Notes: a model not told the origin generated them from the sequence alone. A stretch of DNA of 64,000 nucleotides from Saccharina japonica (GCA_008828725.1 MEHQ01000235.1:62001-126000); one strand, 5' to 3'. Numbered from the stretch's first letter, positions 23,396 through 35,715 are shown. Translations and numbers: made by a program.

Positions 23396-26059
23396 GGAAT
23401 GCGTCCACTCTCACCTTGATGGGGCGAAATCCAGAACCGGGTGCAGCTGGCTAAGGTCTCTCATATTCGGCTTGAATTCGTCGCTTGAACTCGTCGAGGG
23501 GTCCACCTGCTTTGGTGCGTTCGTAATTGACAGGGTGCAAAAGATATGCGGAGAGAACGATAAGCGGCAAGACGGTTTTGTTGACAACTGGCCACAGTGG
23601 TTCAGGCCGACAATCGCCTGTATCTCAATATGTCCGCATGGAAAAATGTTCCGGGTCCAGCGCGCCTGAGGCCCGACCTGAGTGTACTCGCTCACACGTT
23701 GTGTATTCTAAAGACATGTTGTCTGCTGTAATTCAGGTAGGTTCTATTATCTTGTGCAACTTATCTTCAGCAAAACGTGCCACCAGCTGGAGAGAAGTAT
23801 CTTGCCTCAAGACCCTCTTGCCTCTAGACTTGCCAATACAACCCAACGTATCGCCGTGCTTGCTATGAGAGAACGCGTGCGCAATTTCTCGTCGTGCGTG
23901 CACCCAACGTACGCCTGCTACAACTTGTTCGCGTCACTGCGCCAATTTGAAGCTGCGGGGCGACCAGGAGGGTGAAAAATAAGCGATGTGGGATGCGGAC
24001 AAGTTCAACAGCTACACCTACCAGCCAATTTGACACGCATCGCGTTTGTTACGGTATACACCGCTCAACCTTCAACGAGGCCTCAAGGAACCATCCCTTT
24101 GCGCCATCTGCTCAGCCCTCAACTAACCTCACCTTGACGTGCTGGCATTCTTTCCGAAGGTCTACGTTTCTCGGATAGAGTGCTCTTTCGTTGAAACCTT
24201 AGTGGTTCATAATCGAGCCCCCGGCGGACACTACGGCGTTTGATATCCCATCCATCTCTGACCCAGGCAAACCACCTTGATTTTTGTCATGAAGCAGCAC
24301 CGGACAGAGAAAAAGGCGTCAGGTAAACGTACTCTTACCTCCTATCGTGGTCGACTTGAGTAGCTGACATGACAACACGATGACTTCCTATCGCGGTCGA
24401 CTTGAGTAGCTGACATGACAACACGATGACAGTTGTCCGGCAATACGAACAGAAGAAAACCGTACACAGCAAACAGCAGCCGAGGCAGCTATTTTAAAAC
24501 GCACTTGACACAGCTGCGTATTACTGCCTGTACAGCACCAACCACAGCTCTTTTATCTGCCACTGCTGCATCAAGTTCGCGTTGATACTGCTGTTGTAAT
24601 ACCAGGTACTTGCTGCAGTAAAAAGTACCGCCTACTTACGTACGTACATGGTGTGACTGCAATATGTGCAGTAGAAAGCCGCAGACCGCAGCACCTGCAC
24701 TCGTAGCAACCGCAGCAATCTGAATCAATCGACTGACTATAGCTCCCACTACAACAACAGCGGTGTACCTGGGTCACCGCTGCTGTCTGCTGTCCCGTGC
24801 CGATACATGACGATGTGATGGGTGTTGTCAAACAATACGTATGTACTGCTGTAGAACACCAACAGCCGTAGCCAATGCAGCCAAGGCAAGCAACACAGCA
24901 CCTACTACCGGCAGCAGCAACCGCAGTGTTTCCTTCTACTGCTGCTGCCTCGTGGGTAGCGTTGTCATTGCCGTTCCTATTGCCTTGGCTGCAACACGCT
25001 GGTTACTGCTGCTTGTACTCTGAACGTCTGCACTGCTGCTGTAGTTTGCGGCCACACCAACACACCCAGAACGCAGCGAAACGACGAGTACGGGACAACG
25101 ACACCTAACCAGCTGATCAAACAAAGGTACTCGCATAAACCCCACGGCCCAACTCACGCTGATGCAACATGTTGCGGGTCTTGCAGCTCTGTGGCCTTGC
25201 AGCTCCGTGTACGTACTCGCCCACTCAGGCCAAGGTCGTGTTGAAGGGTGCTCAGGTGTGCTGCTGGTTGTCGTAGCAGGAGGTCGCCCTCACAAAACAA
25301 ACAGGCTCATGGGAGCCCAACGGTACGCGTAGATTGAGCCCCAGCTTATGAGAGTCCATGGCTGTGTATAGAGGGAGATCCAGGTGCTTGAAATGCCTGG
25401 TGTTTGCGTACGAAGAGCGATGCAAGCTGGTCTTGCGGCGCGATGCCAAGCAAGTGCGGCGCGATGCTAAGCAAATAACGTCTCCTGATTGGCCAATGCT
25501 AAGCAAAATGGGTTTCCATTCATTGGGTGCATTACGATGCTAAGCAAATGGAGCGATATGATTGGTGAATGCTAAGCAGATCTGGCCCGGTGCATGGCAG
25601 ACTCGCCCCATGCAGTATAATAAAGGCATTTTCAATAATATAATATATGGTCAGGCGTTTCCGAAAACAGGGGATTTTTCGTTCGTGCCCCCCGGTTTTT
25701 TATGTCGGGCTTTTTGCCCTACAGTAGGCATGTTTGCTAGACGGTGCCTGTCTAGGGGTGAAAGTGTTGTCTCCTGACATCTTGGCTTGCGAGCGAGAAG
25801 GTTTATACTTGCTCCTAATGCAAGGGCGTCTGGTGGAGCTGCTGTGTCGATGTGTACCACCTCTCCCCATCCATGCCAGTGATGACGACGAGTAGCTACG
25901 TGACGGGCCTGTCGGCTGTTCCTACCATGCTGACGGAGTAGCTATATATGACGAAGGTAGATTATACATCTATCAGTGACGATATACAAGTAAGTACCAG
26001 GTATGAAGCAAGGTAGCACAAACAATGCGCCAAATGTAAGTTGCTTATTTAAGCCTGTT
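23396..26059. other. No assignable gene; several small repeats
   Basis: A minus-strand open frame at 23695-23411 has unusual, non-repetitive composition but no known motif. A 46-base tandem duplication (CGACTTGAGTAGCTGACATG) lies at 24340-24431. 24480-25110 is CAG/CTG-rich. GATGCTAAGCAAAT recurs four times at 25440-25580. A GC-balanced patch at 25660-25860 shows nothing certain. Confidence 0.4.
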
Positions 26060-26170
26060 TATTTTGAAAAGAACATGTTGATTGAATATCGAGCGCATGG
26101 CGGGCCCTTACAAAAGAGGACAGGGTCAAGGTGCTGGAGCGCTCCTCGATGTAAACATATAACACCCAGC
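26060..26170 (-). pseudogene. Coding fragment related to 31935-32040
   Basis: On the minus strand this reads VYIEERSSTLTLSSFVRARH, matching EERSNSLTLTTCARPRHA encoded at 32020-31960. Nucleotide identity is visible too (GCGCATGGCGGG, GGAGCGCTCCTC). The frame is short and isolated, so this is a dispersed fragment of the same unknown gene or element. Confidence 0.4.
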
Positions 26171-27929
26171 GAGCACAGCTCAAGCAGAGTAGAGGATAGA
26201 GAAAACAAGTGCCATATATTACTCTCGCATATCAGATAGAAACATATGCAAACATAGAGAGACATGGAATGAAACACCGGGGCATGGCATCAACCTCATG
26301 CTAATTCCGGTACTCAATCTCCCGATACCAAACACCTCATTACCCATATAACTCCACAGTCTACCCAACGGACGTCGCATCTTGTATCTATTGCACGCAC
26401 AATCAATATCCTCCCTGCATTGAAATCGATACTGTGCGACATAAAAATACCCGCAGTATGCGGACCAAACCAGTGCATAAGGTCCAACCAACTAACATCC
26501 TCCCTGCATGGTGAACGGCTTGGGAAATAAGCATCGCAATAACATGATCACTCGACAACAACTCCGAAAACCGGAAGTCAATATCCAAAATCAATATCCA
26601 AAATCTCAAATTCAAAGTCAAGTACCGAATACCAGAAATTAAAGCAAATTAGTTCAAATTCAAATACGAAGATCTAAACCATACTGGCCTTAGCTCTTGA
26701 GTATCTCCCTGACAATCAACAACACAGCTCCCGATCACGGTTCGGCCGTATGAACCAGAGACGATACAAAAACAGCACATTAGTATCCACTATTTTAATC
26801 AGGAAACAGGCAGAGTTTTCCATACCCGCAAACCATCAATCAAAAACTACAACCCAACCTTAACCCCACAGAAACCCCAGAAACCCAATCGAAATCCTCC
26901 ATTCTCAAATCATCGTTGAATCAATCAATCCATCGATTTTCCACTACCCGGCCTTTCACGAAGGCTTCGCCGCGTGCACTCCGCGGTAGAGGTGTTGTAC
27001 TGCTAGTTTGGGTGAGACAATGGACAGGGAAGAGTTATCTGACCCCAGACAAATTGTCAACGGATAGTTCAAGAGCCCAAGAAAGTATGGGTAGAACCAC
27101 GGGCTGGGGCAGGAGGCCTCAACTAATCCAAACTTACTTTAAATTATCGGTGAAAGCGTACAAGAATACTGCAGTAATTATACTCCATTCACCCGCATAT
27201 CATACCACAAAGTCCCGGCACATTCCAACATTGTATCAACCATGATAACCATATTTGTACAGCAGTACGTACGTAGTGCTTTGTACCTGGTACATACCTG
27301 GTAAAACGCAGTGTCTTATGGTATATGCATGGGGGCACGACCCTCATAACCATAAAACCCTCCGCACACTAAAGCACTACCGTTTACATCAGGTACACGA
27401 AACAAGCAGCACAGCAGCATTTGGTTTTGTGCCACCCCCCTATCCTACTACTCTTCAACCAACTACGGTATCACCAATCTGTTGTCAACCCAAATATTTG
27501 GGGAACAGAGGGAGGGAGAGAAGGAGGGAGGGAGGGAGAGGAGGCGAAGGATTTGTTTCTACTCCTGCGGCATTTCTTCCAAGCTCAAAAAAATGTACAA
27601 CTGCACCTCTCCAGTACTCTGGTACAGGGTACGTATTTACGTATACGGCCATACGCCCATAAACCGCAAAAGGCACCGTGCGCTCATACCTGGGATAAAC
27701 CTATCTATTCTTTCACGATTAGAGGTCCGTAGTTACTCGATGCTCTTTGTCCGTACAGACCAACTGATACACAGCTCTTTGCAAACAGACCTTTTGTTTC
27801 GCAACCAGCCCTTCAAACAGGCCAACTGAGCTCTTCGCAAACAGCAACTGACGTAACAGCCAAACTGACGTATTATACTCACGTATTATGCAAACAGCCC
27901 AACAGACATCTACCCGCAGGGCTTCGCGG
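26171..27929. other. No gene seen
   Basis: AT-rich with CAATATCCTCCCTGCAT/CATCCTCCCTGCATGG near-duplicates (26405 and 26500), and CAAAATCAATATCCAAAATC simple sequence. A purine tract (GAGGGAGGGAGGGAGAGGAG) lies at 27505-27545. Open frames are short and unconvincing. Confidence 0.4.
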
Positions 27930-28277
27930 CCCGGGTCCAAAATCCACACTAATTTCAAGATGAAAGTATCCACACTAAAATCAAGTAATTTTCCTGGCCA
28001 TACTAAAATCAAATATTTTTTTCCTAAAGAGTCCCCCAGATGTGAAAATATGGATCTCCAGAACTTCGGTCAAAATCGAAATCGGCCCATAACTTCGCGA
28101 GTTTGCCACTTTTACACTAATTTCAAGATAAAAAAGGCCAGACGTAAAAAAATCGACAAAAAAAAAAAGAAAAGAGGCCACTGCTGTACGTATAAGGGCT
28201 GTGCATCCATGCCGGCGTTTTGTTTACACTGCTGTACGAGCAAGGGCTGCGCATCCATGCCGGCGTTTTCTTTGTGG
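27930..28277. repeat. Copy of the 12-kb interspersed repeat plus a 48-bp tandem duplication
   Basis: 27945-28140 matches 12060-12230 (TCCACACTAATTTCAAGAT, ATGGATCTCCAGAACTTCGG). It is followed by two 48-base units starting at 28181 and 28229 (CTGCTGTACG, GCATCCATGCCGGCGTTTT). Confidence 0.65.
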
Positions 28278-30339
28278 ACGATGTACGTACGTACGAGTCG
28301 TACTGCTGGACTGCTGCTGCTGCTGCTGTTGTTGTTATTGCTGCCCTAGATGGGTTATATAAGGACAACTACTATTACGCGACGTAAGGCACACGCCAGG
28401 TGAGGACTTCCAGAAGCGTCTAAAAACACAAGAACGAAAAAGGAACACGAGTAGTAACCCACAGCAGAGCAGCAGCAGCTATTTCGTACTGCTGTTTCTG
28501 TGTTGCACTGGCCACTACACTACACTCTACGCCTACCACTACTACTACTACTCTGACTACTACTATACTACTAGCTACACTACTAGCATACTACTAGCTG
28601 ACTACTACTACACTACTAACTCGACTACATACTACTACTATCTACTATACTACTGAGCTGTGGCGTACCTGGCTGCTGTGTATTCCTACTGTTGTAGTGG
28701 GCTTTGTAGTGGGTGGATGATCGATTGGTGAGTGTGTCGATCGGGTTGAGGCGTACGTGGGGTCGGTGGGCTGCGGTGTGGGTGGGTCGGTTCGCTACGT
28801 GATGACCTGGCCGTTCGTACCTGTTTCGTCGTGGCGGCCCCGTTTTTTGTTTTGTATTGGTGTTGTGTCTGCTAGCACGTAGGCTCCGCGTGATCCGGCA
28901 TATTAAAGTGTGTCAATTTTACCGTGATCATGGATCGCGTTAATAGGTGTGGGTCGTGGCCCGTTATTATTTTGAGTTATTGTTTTTGTTTGCTATACCG
29001 GCCCTGCCCTGGCATAGTTCGGGGTACCACTACTTATATATGTATAAAACAGCAGTGTGTGTTGTCTTCACAGGAAACCCGTTATTTCTACTGTACCCTG
29101 TAATGCGTTTTACAACCTAACTGCAGCAGTACATGTAATGGTATGGCCAGTCATATCACATACACCCATTGTCCTGATCCCTAATCTTAGAGCGATACAA
29201 ATTGTTATGTGGTCACAGACTGTGAGACAGAGAAAACCCAAACAAATTAAACGTAAATGAATGGGTAAAGGAAGCGAAATGTCAACTTACCGGATACGAG
29301 AACACATCGACACGAGCCAAACCAAAGAGTAAGGACGAAAAGACAATAAAACGAATTATGAAATGCACGGAGTCAGAAGCACCCCTAGAAAAAAAGCATG
29401 CGTGCCCAAGAGAACAGATAACTGCTGCACGGGCGAAGCAACACGAAGGAGAGGAAGACACCGGCATAGAAGTACGTACTATTAATAATGATGTAGGAGG
29501 TACTGTACGTAAATGTTCGACCAGCAGGTGGCAGCATGGTAAAAAATGAAAGGAGAGTTCGTATATATCTACGTGCACAATGTTTATTGTCATTAGTTTC
29601 CTTCTTCGTCTAGACAATAAACGCTTTGTCCGCAGTCCTCGGCTTTAGATGAAGCTGCAGCAATGCAGTTTGTTGCTTCTGTTTTTTTTGCTGCTGCAGC
29701 TGCTGCTGTGCATTATGTTGACGCTGTGCTGCTGGCGAGGTAACCCGTTTTTCTTGCGTCGCCTTTACTATATTAAGACCACTCCGTAGGAAAGCCTTGT
29801 AGCTGGTATACTCACAGCAGTTTGGTACTTCTCGTACAAATAGCAAAGACATCGCAGACAGACAAAATAACCATGAGCATGTTCCAAGTACCCTCCCCTG
29901 CTGATTTCGAACAGGACCAAGTAACAGTTACAGTAGAATGGCTGCATGTTGGCTTTTATCATACGTATACTGTGTTGCTATCTGACAAGGTCAGTACGTT
30001 CAGTATGGTAGCACAGCGTTCGATGAAGCAAGGCACACAACCGAAACAGAATGCCGGCTCGTCAAGTGCTCGCTCAATCCTATTATGCATGCATCATATA
30101 TCACCCTCCCCACGCCCCAAGTCAAGTACGTAGCCTACCATCCAGCGCCAAGAACGCTAAACAACAGAACCAACTTTTTGCATTCATTTGTAGTAGGTGG
30201 TCAACATAAAGCTCCTGCGACGCATCTACGTATCTGAACAGTAGCATCATCGTACGTACCAAACAAACACAGTAAAAAAAACAATATCAACCTTCAATCA
30301 ACCCTTCCGCAAGCAATCAATAAAGCAGCACAAACAAGT
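28278..30339. other. Microsatellite-rich stretch without assignable gene
   Basis: (CTG)n at about 28310-28332 and ACTACTACT-type runs at 28530-28655. The end of the 12-kb repeat recurs at 28990-29022. An open + frame at 29358-29549 (starts MKCTESEAPLEKKHACPREQ) has protein-like composition but no known domain. Otherwise nothing. Confidence 0.4.
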
Positions 30340-32040
30340 TTATACCTCAATCTGGGCTGAACGGAGGGATGCGCCCACCACCCATGCGCCATCGCGGCCC
30401 AACTTCCATGCTGATCCAAACACAATATTGCTGTAGGTGGGCTTGCTCGCCGCCCCCCTGTCCCTGCTTGCTCCCCTGCTGCTGCTGTTGCTGCTGCTCG
30501 TTATCCGCATCTTCCCCTTCCTCCTCTTCTTGCCCCTCCACCTCAACCACCGTTGCCACCTCCTTCCCCTCCTTGCGTTTCTCGTAGGATACCAGGGCTC
30601 GGTGTCCCAGTACCAAACGGCTCCCCGTGCTGCTCTGCTACGGGGTCTACGCGCATGCCTACCGCGGGCGTTGGCGGCAGAGGTGGTGGCAACGGCTGAT
30701 GCTTCTGCTGCTCGCCCGTCCCAACGCCGTCCTCTTCGTCTCCTCCATCTCCTCTCTCTTTCCCTCGGGCAACCATCCTTTCCTCTTCTGCACTTACTCC
30801 ATGCCCCCCTCCCAGAAACCCCCTGCCACTACATGCAATCGTCTCATCGACCACGTTCTCCTTCGCGTATGGCGGAATCACCTTCGTCACCGCCGGGTGA
30901 GTTTCAACGTGGCGCGCAGGCGGAGCGACCTGCTCTTGCGCGCCCGGACTCACCCAACAAACCGGTTCAATGGGGCTACTCCTCTCAATCGGACGCGGCA
31001 GCGGTATGGCCTCCAGGCGTGCACTACTACCGTCGCTCCGAGAGATATGCTCTCCATCTCGGATGCAGCTGCGGCAGGGCCCTCTGCCCATCCTGTGCAC
31101 TGATGCCGCTCCGAGAGGTCTGCACTCCACTAAGCTCCTCAGCTTGTTCTTCTCTGTCCTCGTCACCCATATCTTCTCCTTTTTCTCCTCTCGTCGCTTC
31201 CTCATCAAATTCGGGGGTGGGCGCAGAGCGGGTATGGTTTGCAGCAGTGGCCAACGTGCCGGCTCGAGCCTCCTGCTCTTGCCGCACTGATGTCCCAGCT
31301 GCTTTCCTCCTCTGCTCTGCCGTTGCCCTCTCCGAATCAGCTCGCTGGGCCTCGCTTGGCGTGGCACGCAGCTTCGCTATCATCTTCCTCCGAAGGGCTG
31401 CCAGCTGCAGCTGCTGCGGCTGCTGCTGCTGCTCCAGTTGTTGCGACTGTGCTGCAGCGGCTCGCCTGCGTTGCTCGTGCCTCGAGCAGCAAGCGGGGCC
31501 ACCAGCGCCAGCTCACGTCTAGCCGAGGCGGCACGCTGTTGTCGCGGCCGCATCGGGTGGACTACTTCTTGCCGCCACTTGATTTTCTGCTGAGCCGAGG
31601 ATATCCGACTATCCACCTGGTTGAGACGGGCCCTGTCTTGCGTGAGCACAGCAGTAACCCTTCCGGTCCGCGCAGCCCAAGCTCCTTCATAGTCCTCGAT
31701 GCGCTCTACCAGAACGAAGCGCTCGGCATACATTTCGTCCACGCACCCCATCAGCTGCACCGTCTGCCACCTCTCCCTCTCCAAATACAATTCCCGGAGC
31801 TCGAGATAACTCTTGCCCTCCTCACTAGCTCTCCACCTAGCATTCTCCGATTCCGCGTCATTCATCCCAGCGCGGAAAAACCCACCAATGCCTGATGCCC
31901 CAAGCGACCCGAGATCACGTGTCAATGACTCGCTATAGCGTGTTGATTCGACCTCGGGCGCATGGCGGGGCCTAGCACAGGTAGTCAGGGTCAGGGAGTT
32001 GGAGCGCTCCTCATGTAGACATGAAGCACGGAGTTAAGTA
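30340..32040 (-). pseudogene. Broken coding region, unknown; possible gag or host gene
   Basis: Minus-strand coding signal runs through the whole stretch but changes frame. 32034-31383 is open; it includes SYLELRELYLERERWQTVQL and is charged and helix-like. 31512-31027 is open in another frame; it begins with a Gln-rich stretch (QLEQQQQPQQLQLAALRRK), then acidic segments. 31040-30543 is open in the first frame again, Pro/Glu/Gly-rich. A final acidic, Gln-run segment ends at about 30340, where GATTGAG is followed by GTATAA, a possible donor. Overlapping open frames in GC-rich repeats make the exact breaks uncertain. No RT, protease or zinc knuckle is seen. A related fragment lies at 26060-26170. 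Confidence 0.4.
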
Positions 32041-32279
32041 TATATATTATCGTCGGACCTCGCAGGCCACCATCGAGGCGCAGCAAGCAAGTCAAGTCAG
32101 CAAGTCACCAGCAAGCACGAGACCTCACAGATGGAGAAAGCCTCATCAAGTATATGAACTCCCTAATATATGAAACCGTCATCATACCTGCTGTATCGAG
32201 TACCAAGCACAATCAATAAGGCCCCAACTTTTTTTTTCGACTACGACGAAATGGACCCGCACAATTTATTGGCCTGCGG

Positions 32280-32646
32280 CTAAAAAGTGTGCGGGGGCCT
32301 AGAAGAAATGTGCGGAAAGCCGCACATCTACTGCTTTTTGTGATGCGCAAAAGCTGATATTTCAGAAATTTGGTGCAATTGCGCACGTTTCACCAACTAA
32401 TTCGAACCCTGGTACAGCTGTCGCTAGTAAGTCACGCAGCAGGATATCAGTAACTGTGGTCAAGTTGTGTGCATTGGTGAAGAACAAAAACAAAAACAAA
32501 ACATGATAATGTGCGCTGGTGGCTTAGCAAAACTCATTGATGACAGTGATTGCATTCTGACGACGCCCTTCCCTGGGGGGCCTAAAAGAAATGTGCGGAA
32601 GGCCGCACATCTACTGCTTTTTGTGATGCGCAAAAGCTGATCTTTT
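32280..32646. repeat. Tandem-duplicated ~270-bp unit: copy 1 and start of copy 2
   Basis: AGAAATGTGCGGAAAGCCGC and GTGATGCGCAAAAGCTGAT occur at 32305-32358 and again at 32588-32641. Copy 2 is cut after its first ~65 bases by the hAT-like insertion and resumes at 33857. Confidence 0.8.
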
Positions 32647-33856
32647 TAGGGCTGTGAGTCGGTTTCATTTCACGATGAATAACTAGTCGCTAGTCGGCGA
32701 AGCCGACTAGTTGACTCTAGTCGGTAAGTCGGCTGGCGAAGCCAGCCGACTTGCCGGCGAAAGTCAGGCGAGCGAAGCGAGCCAAAAAAAGCCCCCCCCC
32801 GGCCGAGGGGGCCCCGCTGGAGGCGCCCCCGGAGGGCCCGCCGGAGGCGCTTCCGGAGGATCCCGCTGAAGGCGCCGCCGGTGGCAAAACATACGCTATT
32901 TGGCTTCACTTTACGCAAGAAAAGCGCAAACAATATGACCTAGATTCACATAAGTTTCAAACGAAAAACACAAAAAAGCTTCAGTTTACACAAGAAATTC
33001 ACAAAAAACGAGAAGTACAACGCATGTACCAGGTAGATCTACCCCGGACTAGAGGAACGGGACAGCAATTGTTTGAGTCGCAATACTACCTGGCGGGGAT
33101 ACGAGCGAAAAAGCGAACTCATCAGGTGCAAAAAATATCCCCAGAAGAAAAGGTCTTGGATCCCTCCGTGATGTTATTCGTTTATTAACGTCTCTCCAAC
33201 CTTGCGCGAAACGCGCGCGTCGATGACGATGGCAACTCCTTAACCATCGATTATACAACATCGCACCTGGTACGAAAGACAAACCGTTTCCACAAAAACA
33301 AAGACATGAAATATTAAACTACTGTAGCAACCTACTCGATGGACCCAAAGCTACAATGCGACGTAGACTCTGACGATTCATCGGGTGAATGCCAGCTTCC
33401 ACAGCGGGTTGTTGGATCTGAGCGGGTTGCTGCGCCTCTGCTCATGCTTCACACGGTAGAACACCGTTTCGGGGTTGCGCGCACTCGCCAAGGTGGTCCA
33501 CGGGCCGATAATGGGCACAACTTCGCCGACGGGATCTCCGCCCTCAGCGTTGGCATTGGATGCGCCAGGGCTGACGGCGTCGGCACCGTCGAGAGAGATG
33601 GTCTGTTCCGCCATGTGTGTGTGTGGATCTCCCGCTGTGCGCTGCAGTGCCACAGGGCATGTGAGGGTATAATATTGGCTCAGGGTATCCCCAGCCCGCA
33701 GCAATTCACGTTAGAGGTTGTACCCCGCACTAAAAAAGCCTTCCTACAGTTAAGGAAAACCGATAATTCGGAAAGTCGGCACCTCCGTTTCACGACTGAC
33801 TACCAGTCCGACTAATAACTAGTCGGCGACTTAGGTCGTGCCGACTCACAGCCCTA
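32647..33856. mobile_element. hAT-like non-autonomous DNA transposon, 1.2 kb
   Basis: Ends are inverted: TAGGGCTGTGAGTCGG at 32647 and CCGACTCACAGCCCTA ending at 33856. The YAGGG-type terminus and the flanking 8-mers GATCTTTT / GATATTTC (two differences) suit a hAT element. The intact neighbouring copy of the duplicated host repeat has GATATTTC once, confirming an insertion. Sub-terminal ACTAGTCGGCGAAGCCGACTAGT motifs cluster at the left end. Inside are a C/G-rich Pro/Glu tract (32785-32885) and the fragment at 33415-33640. No transposase domain. Confidence 0.75.
33415..33704 (-). pseudogene. Gag-like or unknown coding fragment, copy 2, inside the hAT-like element
   Basis: Open on the minus strand (it includes MAEQTISLDGADAVSPGAS, then GGDPVGEVVPIIGPWTTLAS). 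About 170 bases are nearly identical to 11339-11512. The match ends abruptly on both sides. Most likely a captured gene piece; source unknown. Confidence 0.4.
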
Positions 33857-34090
33857 GATATTTCAGAAATTTGGTGCAATTGCGCACGTTTCACCAAGTA
33901 ATTCAAACCCTGGTATAGCTGTCGCTAGGAACTCACGTAGCAGGATATTAGTAACTGTGGTCAAGTTGTGTGCATTGGTGAAGAACAAAAACAGAAAAAA
34001 AAACATAATAATGTGCGCTGGTGGCTTAGCAAGACTCATTGGTGACAGTGATTGCATTCCGACGACGCCCTTCCCTGCTGCCCCCCCCCG
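33857..34090. repeat. Remainder of the tandem-duplicated unit, copy 2
   Basis: Continues from GATATTTCAGAAATTTGG through TTGCGCACGTTTCACCAA and ATGTGCGCTGGTGGCTTAGC to GACGACGCCCTTCCCTG, parallel to 32357-32573 with a few per cent differences. Confidence 0.85.
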
Positions 34091-34848
34091 GTAACAAGGC
34101 GGTCACACTGTTTCTATACTACTGCTGATCGTTGCGCGTTTGGTCCGCCAACAGCCTGCGCCTAACCTCTTCAACCAGCCTTGTTATAAGCACGGGTGAC
34201 TGTCCCAGTCTATTTAGCCTATTGAAAGGCATCGGCTCGACGACGAGATCGACGATGCGTTACTATTTGAGCTGCGGGCGACAGATCCCGCTGAACACAC
34301 ACCACCCGCTGAAGACACACACCGCCGTACTGTTGTACGTAGAGGACTCTTCGCTTTGCTAGACATTCACATCAGAGGGTGTGTTCTCGCAGCCACAACA
34401 ACAGTAGAGATGTAATACTGCCTAGTACAAGACACCTACTATCAAGTAAGAAACAGCCTAATAAGGAAGCCAGGCTGAGATTTAGAGGGAAATGCGAAAT
34501 TAGGAGTCGTTGTATTGAAATTAGTGTAGAAAGCACCCCCGCTGGACTAACAAAATCCAGCCGGGACCAGATTTTTGGTTCTTTATTAGGTGTATCTCGC
34601 CCAAGCTCAGCACCAAGGCGATGTTTTACACTGATGTGGAGGCGAACATGGGCCGTGGATAGAGCGGTAGCCTTCCTGAATAAGGCGGTAGCTGCCCTGA
34701 ATGGGGTAGTTACCGCTTTATATACTTAGAGTCGGTTACTATATAGGGCGGTTGCCGCCCTATTCGCATCTTTTGTCGTGTCGAGCCGATTTTGACCGTC
34801 TTATCTCGAACGACCGCCTTATTCAGGCCGCCTTATATAGGCCCCCCC
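34091..34848. other. No gene seen; degraded inverted-repeat end
   Basis: 34655-34845 has repeated GCGGTAGC / ATAAGGCGG words and their complements (TATATAGGGCGG, CCGCCTTATATAGG), suggesting a worn DNA-transposon end or MITE. The rest is unassigned. Confidence 0.4.
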
Positions 34849-34851
34849 ACT

Positions 34852-35525
34852 GTAATGAGCCCCCCTACGCATATATTATATATCTATGGGTTGGGTTGGC
34901 GTCGCCTGGCGACGACGCTGTAAAACATGCCTCTCACTGCGTGAGCTAGACAACCAGGGTACCGTTTTTTTTTTCCTGTTTTATTTTGGCGGTTACCCAA
35001 GACTGGCGGTCGAGTAGATCATTTGTGCGGGGTCGGGAACCTCAACTCCGCACAAAGGGAATGCTCGCATCACGTAGTGTGATATGGTAAGGCATTCATG
35101 AGGCAGATACATAGTGCTCCCATTGCTGTCTCATGAAGTAGCCACACCAGATATTATATTAACTCATTGAAGCTGTCATCCATATGCAAGTCCGTCTGAC
35201 AAGCGGTTCTTAGTAGGATGCAGCTCACCCTTCATGCGACTCGCACAACACCCCACGGCGCTTCGCGCTTGGTGCTAGCAATGTCTACCTGCTCGGTGAA
35301 AACTTGACATGCTCCGTCCCGGCATTGTAGGGATGCGAGGGTCTATGGTCATACGACTACGGCCATACATGAAAATGAAGTACACCCCCACTGTAATGAG
35401 CGCCCAAGTGTTAGAGGTGTCTCTATCAGGAGTAGGAACGGTGCCCCGTCTCGAAAGGGATGCGTGGTCAATGGTCAAATGACTAAGGCAAGCAACAAAT
35501 AAGTACGCCCCCCCTCCCCCCCCCG
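34852..35525 (+). mobile_element. 5'-truncated LINE 3' end, split by a SINE-like copy
   Basis: GTAATGAGC at 34852-34860 continues at 35401 as GCCCAAGTGTTAGAGGTGTC ... GGGATGCGTGGTCAATGGTC ... AACAAATAAGTACG and a C-rich tail to 35525. This is the last ~115 bases of the LINE at 45988-50484. The SINE-like copy between the halves is a later insertion. Confidence 0.8.
34861..35389 (+). repeat. SINE-like repeat, full copy with 12-bp target duplication
   Basis: Flanked by ACTGTAATGAGC at 34849-34860 and 35390-35401. Starts with CCCCCTACGC plus an AT-rich leader, then GGGTTGGGTTGGCGTCGCC. It ends GAAGTACACCCCC. The duplication of LINE sequence on both sides shows target-primed insertion. It defines the unit: C-run, AT leader, ~490-base body, poly(C). 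Confidence 0.9.
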
Positions 35526-35568
35526 TTTTTGGCCATGTTGTTTTCTTGTTTACTAACTATGACCTTAG

Positions 35569-35715
35569 GTGAAATCAGGCACTATCTTCGACGAAATTTT
35601 GGTGACGGACTCGTTGGAAGAGGCTCAAAAGTTCGGCGAGGAGACGTGGGCGGCCAAGAAGGACGCCGAGAAGGAGGCCCACACCGCCTTCAAGCAGATC
35701 CAGAAGGACGAGGAG
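35569..35715 (+). CDS. Calreticulin, penultimate exon (49 codons)
   Basis: Calreticulin is a calcium-binding, sugar-recognising chaperone of the ER lumen. This exon encodes VKSGTIFDEILVTDSLEEAQ followed by KFGEETWAAKKDAEK and a charged helix, the wording found at the end of the globular domain of calreticulins just before the acidic C-domain (family pattern VKSGTIFDxxLxTD...EETW). It is preceded by a TACTAAC branch-point sequence (35551-35557) and acceptor CTTAG, and followed by GTAAGC. Exactly 147 bases, phase 0 at both ends. It joins in frame to the exon at 51266. The previous exon, expected to end in ...ELWQ, was not found upstream in this window, so that intron is long as well or lies beyond the edge. 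Calnexin is less likely because of the HDEL end. Confidence 0.85.

Noticed and set aside
30437..31522. 361-codon + strand open frame
   Set aside because: Leu/Ser/Pro-rich composition is the complement of the minus-strand coding remnant; no motif on this strand.
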